Below, in pieces: positions 1-9,623 of a DNA stretch of 64,000 nt; position 1 is the stretch's first letter; every line of letters starts with the position of its first letter. Location of the stretch: the NCBI GenBank assembly GCA_028278545.1, contig JANQED010000004.1, positions 124,001 through 188,000 on the forward strand, read 5' to 3'. A model generated the notes under the pieces. That model worked only from the letters and a program-made list of their open reading frames with translations. It did no database searches and had not been told where the DNA came from. Made by a program: the position numbers and the translations under genes. Source of the DNA: Anaerolineales bacterium. Its GTDB lineage: Bacteria > Chloroflexota > Anaerolineae > Anaerolineales > UBA11858.

Positions 1-737
1 TAAAGGCTACGGATGATCCCCGTGATTGCACTGGAGCTTCGCTCGCGCTGGTGTTGGTCAAAGCCTGGCAGACCGAGCGGGCCGCGGGCCAGTTGGCTGA
101 GTGCCTGTCTCCCGAAAGCATTGCCCTGAGTCTGCAAAATGGTTTGGGCAACAGAGAGATTTTAGCCAAATATCTGGGGGATCAGCGCGTCGGGCTTGGA
201 GTCACCACCACGGGGGCAACCCTGCTGGGGCCAGGCCGTGTGCGTCCCGGTGGGGAGGGGATCATATCACTGGGATCACATCCCCGCCTCGGCCCGTTGG
301 TTGGCATCTTAGAACAGGCCGGTTTCAAAATTGAGATCACCTCCGATCTCGATGCTCTGATCTGGGGTAAATTGCTGATTAACGCCGCCATCAACCCCCT
401 GACGGCCTTGTTGCGCGTCCCCAATGGTGAGTTGCTGGCCCGCCCATCGGCACGGGCCTTGATGAGCAAGACCGCCTGTGAAGTTTCTGATGTGGCCTCG
501 GCCCAGGGGGTGCGCCTGCCCTTCGATGCCCCGGTGTCCGCCGCCGAAAATGTCGCCCGTCGCACCGCCGGCAATCGCTCCTCGATGCTGCAAGACGTCA
601 GCCGCGGCGCGCCTACCGAGATCGACGCCATCTGCGGGGCGGTAGTAAAATCGGGTCGGAAATACAATGTCGATACCCCGGTCAATCGCAGTCTGTGGCT
701 GTTGGTGAAGTCGATGACGACGGGTCGCGATCAATAA
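1..737 (+). CDS. panE: 2-dehydropantoate 2-reductase, C-terminal part (truncated by window edge)
   Basis: Ketopantoate reductase makes pantoate with NADPH in pantothenate (vitamin B5) synthesis in the cytoplasm. The reading frame is open back to the first base, so the N-terminal Rossmann nucleotide-binding segment lies outside the window; an internal ATG at 51 is not the start. The visible part has the family pattern: the LALVLVKAWQT strand-helix, the SLQNGLGN loop, and the helical C-terminal signature GKLLINAAINPLTALL, whose lysine and asparagines shape the active site. It is followed after 22 bases by panC, so the two likely form an operon with coaX. Confident from motif and neighbours. Confidence 0.93.
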   Translation, partial: KATDDPRDCTGASLALVLVKAWQTERAAGQLAECLSPESIALSLQNGLGNREILAKYLGDQRVGLGVTTTGATLLGPGRVRPGGEGIISLGSHPRLGPLVGILEQAGFKIEITSDLDALIWGKLLINAAINPLTALLRVPNGELLARPSARALMSKTACEVSDVASAQGVRLPFDAPVSAAENVARRTAGNRSSMLQDVSRGAPTEIDAICGAVVKSGRKYNVDTPVNRSLWLLVKSMTTGRDQ

Positions 738-759
738 ACCAATAGGATAGCTGCTGATT

Positions 760-1596
760 ATGGAAACCGTTACGTCCCTCTCTGAACTCCGTGCAGCCCG
801 CGCTGAACTCCCTGAGCATGTGGGGATTGTGCCCACTATGGGCTATTTGCACGACGGCCATCTTTCTCTGGCTGAACGTGCCCGGGATGAGTGCGCCTCG
901 GTGGTGGCCACGATTTTTGTCAACCCCACCCAATTTGCCCCCGAGGAAGACCTGGATGCCTACCCGCGTGATCTGGAGCGTGATCTGGGATTGCTGAAGG
1001 AAGTAGGCGTTGACCTGGTTTGGATGCCCGCACTGAAAGGGATGTACCCGGATGAGTTCCAAACCTGGGTCACTGTGGATGACCTGACTCAGGTGCTCGA
1101 AGGGACCAGCCGTCCGACGCATTTTCGCGGCGTCACCACGGTGGTCGCCAAACTCTTCAATGGAGTGCAGCCCCAGAAGGCTTATTTCGGGCAGAAAGAT
1201 GCTCAGCAGGCTGTGGTCATCCAGCGCATGGTGAAGGATCTCGACTTCCCCATCGAGATCGTCGTCTGTCCCATCGTGCGTGAAGCTGACGGGCTGGCTA
1301 TGTCCAGCCGCAACACTTACCTGAACCCCGAGCAGCGCCAGGCCGCCACGGTGCTTTATCGCTCCCTGAGCGCGGCGAAAGCAGCGTTCGAAGCAGGCGA
1401 GCGTCAGGCCGAAAAACTGCGTGCCGTTGTCGCGGAGATGGTCGATGCAGAGCCGTTGGCCCAGTTGGAATACATCTCCTGCGCCCACCCCGAAACTTTG
1501 CGTGAATTGCAGGGTGCGGTGGAACGCGCCTTGCTCTCCATGGCCGTCCGTGTGGGCAAAACGCGGCTGATAGATAATCTAGAAGTTGGAAGATAG
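760..1596 (+). CDS. panC: pantothenate synthetase (pantoate--beta-alanine ligase)
   Basis: Joins pantoate and beta-alanine with ATP to give pantothenate. The 278-residue protein has the usual length and shows the HIGH-like nucleotidyl-transferase signature PTMGYLHDGH at residues 25-34, the pantoate-binding YFGQKDAQQ segment near residue 145 and the SSRN motif (KMSKS equivalent) near 188. It sits between panE and the type III pantothenate kinase gene, so three successive steps toward CoA are encoded together. The end of the gene runs into a simple-sequence repeat (about 1584-1606) that also occurs elsewhere in the window. Panthothenate synthetase assignment is unambiguous. Confidence 0.97.
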   Translation: METVTSLSELRAARAELPEHVGIVPTMGYLHDGHLSLAERARDECASVVATIFVNPTQFAPEEDLDAYPRDLERDLGLLKEVGVDLVWMPALKGMYPDEFQTWVTVDDLTQVLEGTSRPTHFRGVTTVVAKLFNGVQPQKAYFGQKDAQQAVVIQRMVKDLDFPIEIVVCPIVREADGLAMSSRNTYLNPEQRQAATVLYRSLSAAKAAFEAGERQAEKLRAVVAEMVDAEPLAQLEYISCAHPETLRELQGAVERALLSMAVRVGKTRLIDNLEVGR

Positions 1597-1609
1597 AGGT
1601 TGGAAAACG

Positions 1610-2374
1610 ATGCTCCTAACAATCGATATCGGCAACACAAATATCACCCTGGGCCTCTATGACGGGGAAACCCTCGGCCCGCGCTGGCGCCTGGCGACCA
1701 ACCATGAGCGTATGCCCGATGAATACGGCTTGCAGATCGTCGGTTTGCTGGAACACAGCCGCTGTGAGCTGGAAAGTATCACCGGGATATGCCTGGCTTC
1801 GGTGGTGCCGCCCCTTACCGCCAATATCACTCAGGCCTGTCGGGACTATTTAGGCCACGATCCCCTGGTAGTTGATGCCGGGGTCAAGACCGGTGTGCGT
1901 ATTCTGTACGAGAATCCCCGTGCCGTCGGCGCTGACCGGATTGTCGATGCCGCCGCAGTGCAGCGGCTCTATGGCGGCCCGGCCTGCGTGGTTGATTTTG
2001 GCACTGGCACCACATTCGACGGCATTTCCGCGGATGGTGACTATCTCGGCGGGGCGATTGCCCCGGGCATCGGCATTGCTGCCGAGGCGCTTTTCACGCG
2101 GGCGGCCAAGTTGCCGCGCGTAGACCTGAAACGCCCTCCCTCGGCAATTGGCCGCAACACCACTCATGCCATGCAGTCGGGCTTGCTCTTTGGCTATGTA
2201 GGGCTGGTCGAGGGCATGGTGGCTCGCTTCCGGGCCGAACTCGGCCCCGAGATGAAGACCATTGCCACTGGCGGCCTGGGGGAGATCGTCGCCCGCGAGA
2301 CGGATGTGATCGATATCATCGCCCCCTGGCTGACACTGGATGGATTGCGCATCATCTGGGAGCTGAATCAGTAA
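1610..2374 (+). CDS. coaX: type III pantothenate kinase
   Basis: Phosphorylates pantothenate to 4'-phosphopantothenate, the committed step of CoA synthesis. The ASKHA-fold phosphate loop DIGNTN is at residues 5-10 and the second phosphate motif DFGTGTTFD is in mid-protein, as in CoaX rather than the eukaryote-like or CoaA kinases. The start was set at ATG 1610, which puts DIGNTN right at the N-terminus as is normal for the family; an in-frame ATG at 1586 would overlap panC and add eight unconserved residues. The resulting 254 residues match the family length. Operon with panE and panC. Confidence 0.96.
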   Translation: MLLTIDIGNTNITLGLYDGETLGPRWRLATNHERMPDEYGLQIVGLLEHSRCELESITGICLASVVPPLTANITQACRDYLGHDPLVVDAGVKTGVRILYENPRAVGADRIVDAAAVQRLYGGPACVVDFGTGTTFDGISADGDYLGGAIAPGIGIAAEALFTRAAKLPRVDLKRPPSAIGRNTTHAMQSGLLFGYVGLVEGMVARFRAELGPEMKTIATGGLGEIVARETDVIDIIAPWLTLDGLRIIWELNQ

Positions 2375-2439
2375 CCAATATCCAGTATCCAACAGCAGAT
2401 CGTAAACTATCTTTATCACTCACAATACAATAATTGACA

Positions 2440-2868
2440 ATGAACACACCCAAATTCCCACCACGGATACCCAAGTCGCCCACCACTGGTGAGAAAGCGT
2501 CTTTTACGCGCACGCTCACCGAGGGAGATGTCTCGCTGTTCATCGGCGCTACCTGGGATGTCAACCCCTATCACACCGATGAGACCTTTGCCCAGGAGAC
2601 CCCCTTCAAAACGCGCATTGTGCCCGGCTTGCTCACTGCCAGCCTGCTCACTCACCTGGGGGGGCTGTGGGCCTTCCTGGCTACCGAGATGAAGTTCGAG
2701 TTCTTCGCCCCGGTGTACATCGGCGATACCATCACCGCCGAAGCCGAGGTGATCGAGGCAGATGAAGCCCGCGGCTGGGTGCGCCTGGGCTGCCGCTGCA
2801 TCAATCAGGCAGGTGAAGAGGTTTTGCGGGCGGATGTGTCGGGATTCCCCGGTCAGTTTGAAGATTGA
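2440..2868 (+). CDS. MaoC-like (R)-specific enoyl-CoA hydratase family protein
   Basis: Small hot-dog-fold protein of 142 residues. The central helix carries the hydratase-2 signature DVNPYHTDETFA, in which Asp and His are the catalytic pair of (R)-hydratases, followed by the FKTRIVPGLLTASLL segment typical of MaoC/PhaJ proteins. It probably hydrates a trans-2-enoyl-CoA or a related acyl substrate; the exact substrate cannot be read. The start ATG at 2440 was preferred to a TTG two codons upstream. The gene stands 65 bases after coaX and is separated by a promoter from the next gene, so it may be the last member of the preceding transcript. Confidence 0.85.
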   Translation: MNTPKFPPRIPKSPTTGEKASFTRTLTEGDVSLFIGATWDVNPYHTDETFAQETPFKTRIVPGLLTASLLTHLGGLWAFLATEMKFEFFAPVYIGDTITAEAEVIEADEARGWVRLGCRCINQAGEEVLRADVSGFPGQFED

Positions 2869-2930
2869 CAGGGGGTTTCAGCCCTTCGTTTCGGCCCAGG
2901 GCCAGGCTCCGATCCCCAAAACCACTCTGT

Positions 2931-2959
2931 TTGACAGTTGAATCGGCGTGAGATATGAT
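2931..2959 (+). promoter_or_regulatory. sigma-70-type promoter for the YdcF-like gene
   Basis: TTGACA at 2931-2936 and TATGAT at 2954-2959 are separated by 17 bases, a near-perfect housekeeping promoter. It points at the gene starting at 3003, giving a short leader of about 37 bases. Confidence 0.75.
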
Positions 2960-3002
2960 CTCCTATCGGTTCGCCGCTCGCTGATCGCTATCCACGATAA
3001 AT

Positions 3003-3788
3003 ATGTTTTCTTTCGCCTCGAAATTCCTACCTCTCTTCATCTACCCCCTTGGGCTGACCTGGATTCTGCTCGTTTTGGCGCTGCTGTTGCGCAAGAGACC
3101 GGGCTGGCAGAGGGCCGCTATCCTCCTGACCATCGCCGTGATCTGGATCGCCGGCAACAACTGGGTCGCCACTGCCCTGGAGCGCACTCTGGAATGGCAG
3201 TACCTGCCCCCAGAGGAATTCCCCGAGGTCGATGTCATCGTGGTGCTTTCGGGGGGTACTGAACCGGCCCTATACCCGCGCAGCACCGTCGAAGTGGGCA
3301 GTGCCGGGGACAGGGTCATCTATGGGGCGCATTTATATCATCAGGGGGTCGCCCCCCACCTTTTGGTGACTGGGGGCAGTGTTCCTTATCTTGGGGAGAG
3401 AGTTCCCGAATCCCAGTTGATGGCGGAGTTGTTGATGATGTTGGGCGTCCCGGAGAGCGCCATCTGGCAGGAATCCGTCTCCCGCAATACCTATGAGAAC
3501 GCCCTTTACAGCTATGAGTACCTCCAGGAGAAGGGCATCCGTCGCATTGTCCTGGTGACTTCGGCTTTTCACATGCCCAGGTCGGTGATGCTGTTCGAGC
3601 AGCGGGGCTTCGATGTCATCCCCGCCCCCACGGATTATCACATCACCGAAGAGGGCTGGGCCCGTCTCTGGGAGCCGCATTTTCTTACGCAGCTATTCAA
3701 TTTCTTCCCAACCGCCTCTAATCTAAGCAGTACAACCCATTCCTTGAAGGAATATCTGGGGTTGCTGGTCTACCGTTTGCGAGGTTGA
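3003..3788 (+). CDS. YdcF/ElyC/SanA-like DUF218 membrane protein
   Basis: A 261-residue protein with two N-terminal hydrophobic segments (about residues 6-26 and 34-50), followed by a DUF218 domain outside or at the membrane. The domain shows the family pattern VDVIVVLSGG, LLVTGGSVP, an ESQLMAELL helix, SRNTYENALYS and the LVTSAFHMPRS strand-loop. Relatives such as ElyC act in envelope and peptidoglycan-precursor homeostasis, but biochemistry is unclear and I do not assign a reaction. It has its own strong promoter at 2931-2959. Its stop codon overlaps a possible TTG start of the next gene, so the two are probably co-transcribed. Confidence 0.85.
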   Translation: MFSFASKFLPLFIYPLGLTWILLVLALLLRKRPGWQRAAILLTIAVIWIAGNNWVATALERTLEWQYLPPEEFPEVDVIVVLSGGTEPALYPRSTVEVGSAGDRVIYGAHLYHQGVAPHLLVTGGSVPYLGERVPESQLMAELLMMLGVPESAIWQESVSRNTYENALYSYEYLQEKGIRRIVLVTSAFHMPRSVMLFEQRGFDVIPAPTDYHITEEGWARLWEPHFLTQLFNFFPTASNLSSTTHSLKEYLGLLVYRLRG

Positions 3789-3793
3789 AACGA

Positions 3794-4129
3794 ATGACCA
3801 CCGGGCCAAACGGGTTCATCGTGCACGTCTGTACCCAGGGGGATTGGGAGGCCGCCCAGGCCGCCGGCGAGTACCGCGCCGCTTCGTTGGAGACCGAGGG
3901 CTTCATCCATTGCTCACGGCCGGATCAGGTGTTGGACGTGGTCAACCGCTTTTATGCGGATGTGCCCGACTTAGTTTTATTGTGGATCGATCCCCAGCGC
4001 GTGGGTGCCGAAATTCGCTGGGAGCCTGCTGATGGTGATCTCTTCCCCCATTTGTACGGCCCGCTCGACGTTCAAGCTGTTGAGGCCGTGATGGGCCTGA
4101 TCTTCCTTGCCCGCCGACGCGCCCCCTAA
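3794..4129 (+). CDS. DUF952 family protein
   Basis: A 111-residue cytoplasmic protein with the DUF952 layout: an N-terminal IVHVCTQGDWE strand-helix, the conserved GFIHCSRPDQV motif, then DLVLLWIDP and the RWEP...FPHLYGPL segment before the terminal helix. Function is not established for this family; some members resemble glutathione-S-transferase-like or toxin-related folds, so nothing more specific is claimed. ATG 3794 was taken as start because it leads directly into the conserved strand; a TTG at 3785 overlaps the upstream stop codon. The 3' end overlaps the end of the convergent lutBC gene by four bases. Confidence 0.85.
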   Translation: MTTGPNGFIVHVCTQGDWEAAQAAGEYRAASLETEGFIHCSRPDQVLDVVNRFYADVPDLVLLWIDPQRVGAEIRWEPADGDLFPHLYGPLDVQAVEAVMGLIFLARRRAP

Positions 4130-6168
4130 ATACAGAAAACGTGCACTTCTCCCGGCCCGTGGACGCCGATCGTCAGGGTCATCTCGATGTCGGCGGTGCG
4201 CGAGGGGCCGCTGATCAGTGCCACCAGTGGCACTTCCTTGACCTCCTGCAGCTTTAGAACCTGCCGGAGGTTTGCATATATGGCGCTCTCATGTAAAACG
4301 GCGATGTGGATGTCCGGTAGCAATGAGACGGATTGTGGACGCCCCGGCCCCGAGCACTGGACCAGCGTCCCGGTTTCGGCGACAGCCGCCGAAGCGCCGG
4401 TCAACCCGGCCTGGATTTCGGGGTGGGGCGAGTGCTCGATGCGGATGCCTTGCTCTCGGAGCGTACCCAATAAACCATCGGGCAGGTGATCCTGTTCCCA
4501 GGCCATGATTTCGGAGATTCTGCGCTCGTTTAGCAGCGCCAGGATTTCGACTGCCAGGGAGTCGGGCGAGCAGCGCGTGAAAATGCCCCCCAGGAGGGTC
4601 AGTTCCTCTTCAAATCTGGAGGTTAGATGTTGGATGTTAGGAATTGCTTCTTCCTTGAGTGCGGATGGGGTGCTTGTCACTCCGTTCCGGTTGATTTCCT
4701 CAGCGGATTCTATGTTTCCCTCGTGCGAATTGAAGCGTTCGCGAAAAGGACGCGCTGCCGGGCGCGGGAAATCCTTCGCATAGCCCCAACCTGTGAAGGC
4801 TGGCAGCTTCATATAGGCGGCGCGCGGGGACAGGATGCTGCTGAAAATGGCAGCCACCTTCTGGGTGAGTCTGAAGCGCCATGTTTTCGACGCCGCCCAG
4901 GTGAACAGGTGTAATCCAAACCGGGCGCTGAAAGGCAGCCCGATGCCCGCAGTCCCTCGCGCTCCATTCTCAGTTTCCCCGGCCCTGATCCGCAGCAGAA
5001 TCTCCGGCAGGTCGATATCAATTGGGCAGGCGTCCTTACAGGCCCCGCAGAGAGTCGATGCCTGCGCCAGATGGCCGAACTCGGCCTGGCCGAACAGCCC
5101 TGGAGAGACCACCGAGCCAATCGGCCCGGGGTAGGGCGTGCCCTGGCCGCGCTCTCCGACATAGGCGTGCCCGCCAAGCTCGCGGAAAATCGGGCAGGCG
5201 TTCAGGCAGGCCCCGCAGCGGATGCATAGCAGAGCATCGTTGAGCGGCGTGCCGCGCAGCTTGGCGCGGCCGTTATCGACGATCACCAGATGGCGTTCTC
5301 GCGCCCCGTCGGTTTCGTCTTCGGCGCGCGGCCCGTGGATCAGTTGGGTGTAAACCGTGGTCTTTTGACCCGTTGCCGAACGGGGGAGCAAAGCCAGCAT
5401 CAAGGCCAGATCATCCAGCGTGGGCACCAGGCGCTCTAGGCCCATCAGGGCAATGTGTACTGGCGGCAGCGTAGTGACCATGCGGCCGTTGCCCTCGTTG
5501 GTGACGATGCAAAGCGAGCCGCTTTCAGCTACCCCAAAGTTGATGCCCGATAGGCCGATATCCGCTTCCAGAAAGGTCTGGCGCAGGGCTGCTCGGGCGG
5601 CGTCGGTCAGGGTGGGGATGTCGTCAGTTTCAGGGATGCCCAGCTTCTCGCTGAAAGTCTCTCCAACTTCCTGGCGGCGCAGGTGCACGGCGGGGGTGAT
5701 GATGTGGGAGGGCGGCTCGTCGCGCAGCTGGATGATGTATTCTCCCAGGTCGGTCTCTACGGCCTGCATCCCGGCGGCTGCCAGGGCCGGGTTCAGCTCG
5801 ATCTCTTCGCTGACCATGGTTTTTGATTTTGCAATTAGAGTGGGCGCGTTTTTTCCCGTGCGGCTTTGGGATGAATTTCGAGCGATGTCGAGCACGATCT
5901 CGCGCGCTTCTTTAGCGTCTGCCGCCCGGTGGACGATGATGCCGTTTTCTTCGGCTTTGGAGATGAATTGTCCCAGGTAGCGGTCGAGGTTTCGGATGGT
6001 TTCCGAGCGCACCTCATGGGCGCGCTGACGTAAGGTCTCCAAAGGCTCAGGCAGGGAAGCGTACGCGCTTTGCCGCGCTTGCAGGCGCTTTTCGGCGTTA
6101 GCGTCTAGCGCGGCCTGCAAGACCGGGTCGGCCAGGGATGTTTTGATTCGTGTGTGGAAGGGATTCAT
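4126..6168 (-). CDS. lutBC: LutB-LutC fusion: lactate utilization Fe-S protein with C-terminal LUD domain
   Basis: A 680-residue protein that joins two subunits of the LutABC L-lactate oxidation complex. The first about 460 residues are LutB: an LUD domain, then two ferredoxin-type clusters, CIRCGACLNACP near residue 314 and CGACKDACP near 372, each with a CxxCxxCxxxCP pattern. The last about 170 residues form a second LUD domain equal to LutC, with the GLTGASAAVAETGTLV signature. Start ATG 6168 overlaps the lutA stop as ATGA; longer in-frame upstream codons lie inside lutA and were rejected. The linker between the two parts is encoded by a simple repeat (4616-4642). Fusion of lutB and lutC is uncommon but coherent. 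Confidence 0.9.
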   Translation of the reverse strand: MNPFHTRIKTSLADPVLQAALDANAEKRLQARQSAYASLPEPLETLRQRAHEVRSETIRNLDRYLGQFISKAEENGIIVHRAADAKEAREIVLDIARNSSQSRTGKNAPTLIAKSKTMVSEEIELNPALAAAGMQAVETDLGEYIIQLRDEPPSHIITPAVHLRRQEVGETFSEKLGIPETDDIPTLTDAARAALRQTFLEADIGLSGINFGVAESGSLCIVTNEGNGRMVTTLPPVHIALMGLERLVPTLDDLALMLALLPRSATGQKTTVYTQLIHGPRAEDETDGARERHLVIVDNGRAKLRGTPLNDALLCIRCGACLNACPIFRELGGHAYVGERGQGTPYPGPIGSVVSPGLFGQAEFGHLAQASTLCGACKDACPIDIDLPEILLRIRAGETENGARGTAGIGLPFSARFGLHLFTWAASKTWRFRLTQKVAAIFSSILSPRAAYMKLPAFTGWGYAKDFPRPAARPFRERFNSHEGNIESAEEINRNGVTSTPSALKEEAIPNIQHLTSRFEEELTLLGGIFTRCSPDSLAVEILALLNERRISEIMAWEQDHLPDGLLGTLREQGIRIEHSPHPEIQAGLTGASAAVAETGTLVQCSGPGRPQSVSLLPDIHIAVLHESAIYANLRQVLKLQEVKEVPLVALISGPSRTADIEMTLTIGVHGPGEVHVFCI
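4616..4642. repeat. simple-sequence repeat inside the lutB-lutC linker
   Basis: A degenerate repeat of the type GGTTAGATGTTGGATG (read on the plus strand) lies exactly in the linker-coding part of the lutBC fusion. The complementary form (CCAACATCTAA...) recurs in the intergenic tract at 41137-41180, and a looser relative is at 1584-1606. Confidence 0.55.
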
Positions 6169-6917
6169 TGGGCGTTTTTCGTTTGATGTTGAGCTTGGTC
6201 TAACACTTCGGCGATGTGTTTTACGATGGGGTTTTTCCCTTGCCGGTGAAGGCCGCCGTTGATGTGCAGCAGGCAGCCGGTATCGCAGGTGACCACGGTC
6301 TCTGCGCCGCTGTTTTCGATGTGTTTGATTTTTCTGTGCAGCATTTCGGCGGAGATTTCGGGGTGTTCTACGGAAAACACGCCCCCGAAGCCGCAGCATT
6401 CCTCCCCGTGTGGCAGTTCGTAGAGTTCTGCGCCCCGCACATGGGCTAACAGCGCGCGCGGCTGGTGATCCACGCCGATGCCCCTCAGCAGGTGGCAAGA
6501 GGGGTGGTAGGTGATCTCCCCGGGGAAGTGAGCCCCCAAGTCGGTGACGCCCAACTCATCCACCAGGAATTCAGTGAACTCGAAAGTGCGTTGGGCCAGG
6601 GCCTGGGCGCGCGGCAGCCACCGGGGGTCATTCGCGAACAACTCAGCATACCCATGCCGGATCATGGCCGCGCACGATCCAGAGGGGATGATGACCGGGC
6701 CAGAGGTTTTCTCGAATACCTCGATGGTATGCTGGGCCATCTTGCGGGAATCCTCGCGCATTCCGGCGTTGAAAGCGGGTTGTCCGCAGCAGGTCTGGTC
6801 TTTGGGGAAAGCGGCGCGGACCCCGGCGCGCTCCAGCACTCGAACCACGGCCTCGCCGATTTGGGGCTGCAATGTGTCGATCAGACAGGTTACGAAGAGT
6901 TGAACAACTTGTGTCAT
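6165..6917 (-). CDS. lutA: LutA-like lactate utilization (Fe-S)-binding oxidoreductase
   Basis: A 250-residue protein with two CCG domains, the cysteine-rich modules found in LutA, GlpC and heterodisulfide reductase subunits. Visible cysteine motifs are TCLID at the N-terminus, CCGQPAF near residue 42, PSGSCAA, PSCHLLRG, ECCGFGG near residue 178 and the late TCDTGCLLH. These ligate a noncubane Fe-S cluster and pass electrons from lactate together with LutB/LutC. It is the first gene of a two-gene minus-strand operon and overlaps lutBC by ATGA. A transporter (lactate permease) is not adjacent. Confidence 0.92.
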   Translation of the reverse strand: MTQVVQLFVTCLIDTLQPQIGEAVVRVLERAGVRAAFPKDQTCCGQPAFNAGMREDSRKMAQHTIEVFEKTSGPVIIPSGSCAAMIRHGYAELFANDPRWLPRAQALAQRTFEFTEFLVDELGVTDLGAHFPGEITYHPSCHLLRGIGVDHQPRALLAHVRGAELYELPHGEECCGFGGVFSVEHPEISAEMLHRKIKHIENSGAETVVTCDTGCLLHINGGLHRQGKNPIVKHIAEVLDQAQHQTKNAQ

Positions 6918-7120
6918 GGGGGTGTTATGGAGAGAGCAAGCAGATTATTACATAGAATTGCGAACCATACTTACATACCGGTTTACCTGTATATTTGTCT
7001 ACTTCTTTACTTGTATACTTGTCTACTTCTCTACTTTCTCCTCAAGCCCAATTTTATCGTTCGCAGGGAGATCATACAAGCGGACTTTGTTCAGTTAACG
7101 TCAGAAGCTTCAGCTTGAAT
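6918..7120. other. intergenic region between divergent lutA and glgP, with a CT-rich tandem repeat
   Basis: AT-rich non-coding stretch. A roughly 24-base unit (TTTACYTGTATAYTTGTCTAC) occurs twice in tandem at about 6982-7029. Short ORFs here are made of the repeat and show no coding character. No clear promoter for lutA could be fixed. Confidence 0.6.
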
Positions 7121-7149
7121 TTGTCAGCATACCGTTTGGATGGTAAGAT
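7121..7149 (+). promoter_or_regulatory. promoter of the glucan phosphorylase gene
   Basis: TTGTCA at 7121-7126 and TAAGAT at 7144-7149 are 17 bases apart, and a TGG precedes the -10 box (extended -10). It would give a leader of about 135 bases before the ATG at 7291. Confidence 0.55.
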
Positions 7150-7290
7150 TAAGCGTTCTTTCCAACAAGCAAATAGTGATATTAAAAGGTAATCTATTAT
7201 ATCCGGATGGTCTCCCAGGTTATGGCTGCGTGCCGATTCTGGGTGATTTTTATGTTGACGAAAGAAACATCTTTTCCGGGAGGTATGTGA

Positions 7291-9432
<2,142 letters not shown>

Positions 9433-9454
9433 GAACGTTCATCTGAAAAGCAGA

Positions 9455-9491
9455 AAGCCCCGGCGTTTCATAGATTGCCGGGGCTTCATTT
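9455..9491 (+). terminator. rho-independent terminator after glgP
   Basis: Ten-base perfect stem AAGCCCCGGC (9455-9464) and GCCGGGGCTT (9477-9486) with a 12-base loop, followed by CATTTTT. It lies 22 bases after the glgP stop. Confidence 0.9.
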
Positions 9492-9522
9492 TTAACCAGC
9501 GCGGCGGACAAGAAAACATCAA

Positions 9523-9556
9523 ATCTCTGAGCGGAGCGCAGCGTAGTCGAAGAGAT
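9523..9556. repeat. REP-like dispersed element (GAGCGGAGCGCAGCG family)
   Basis: Core GAGCGGAGCGCAGCGTAGTC flanked by inverted ATCTCT and AGAGAT. A second copy with the same core is at 57401-57428 and a related hairpin is at 38282-38301. Confidence 0.7.
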
Positions 9557-9623
9557 AGCGATACAGAGAATGCGGCGTTTTGACTTCAGCTTATTTACGG
9601 AAAAGTGTGTCGCACTGCTGGGT

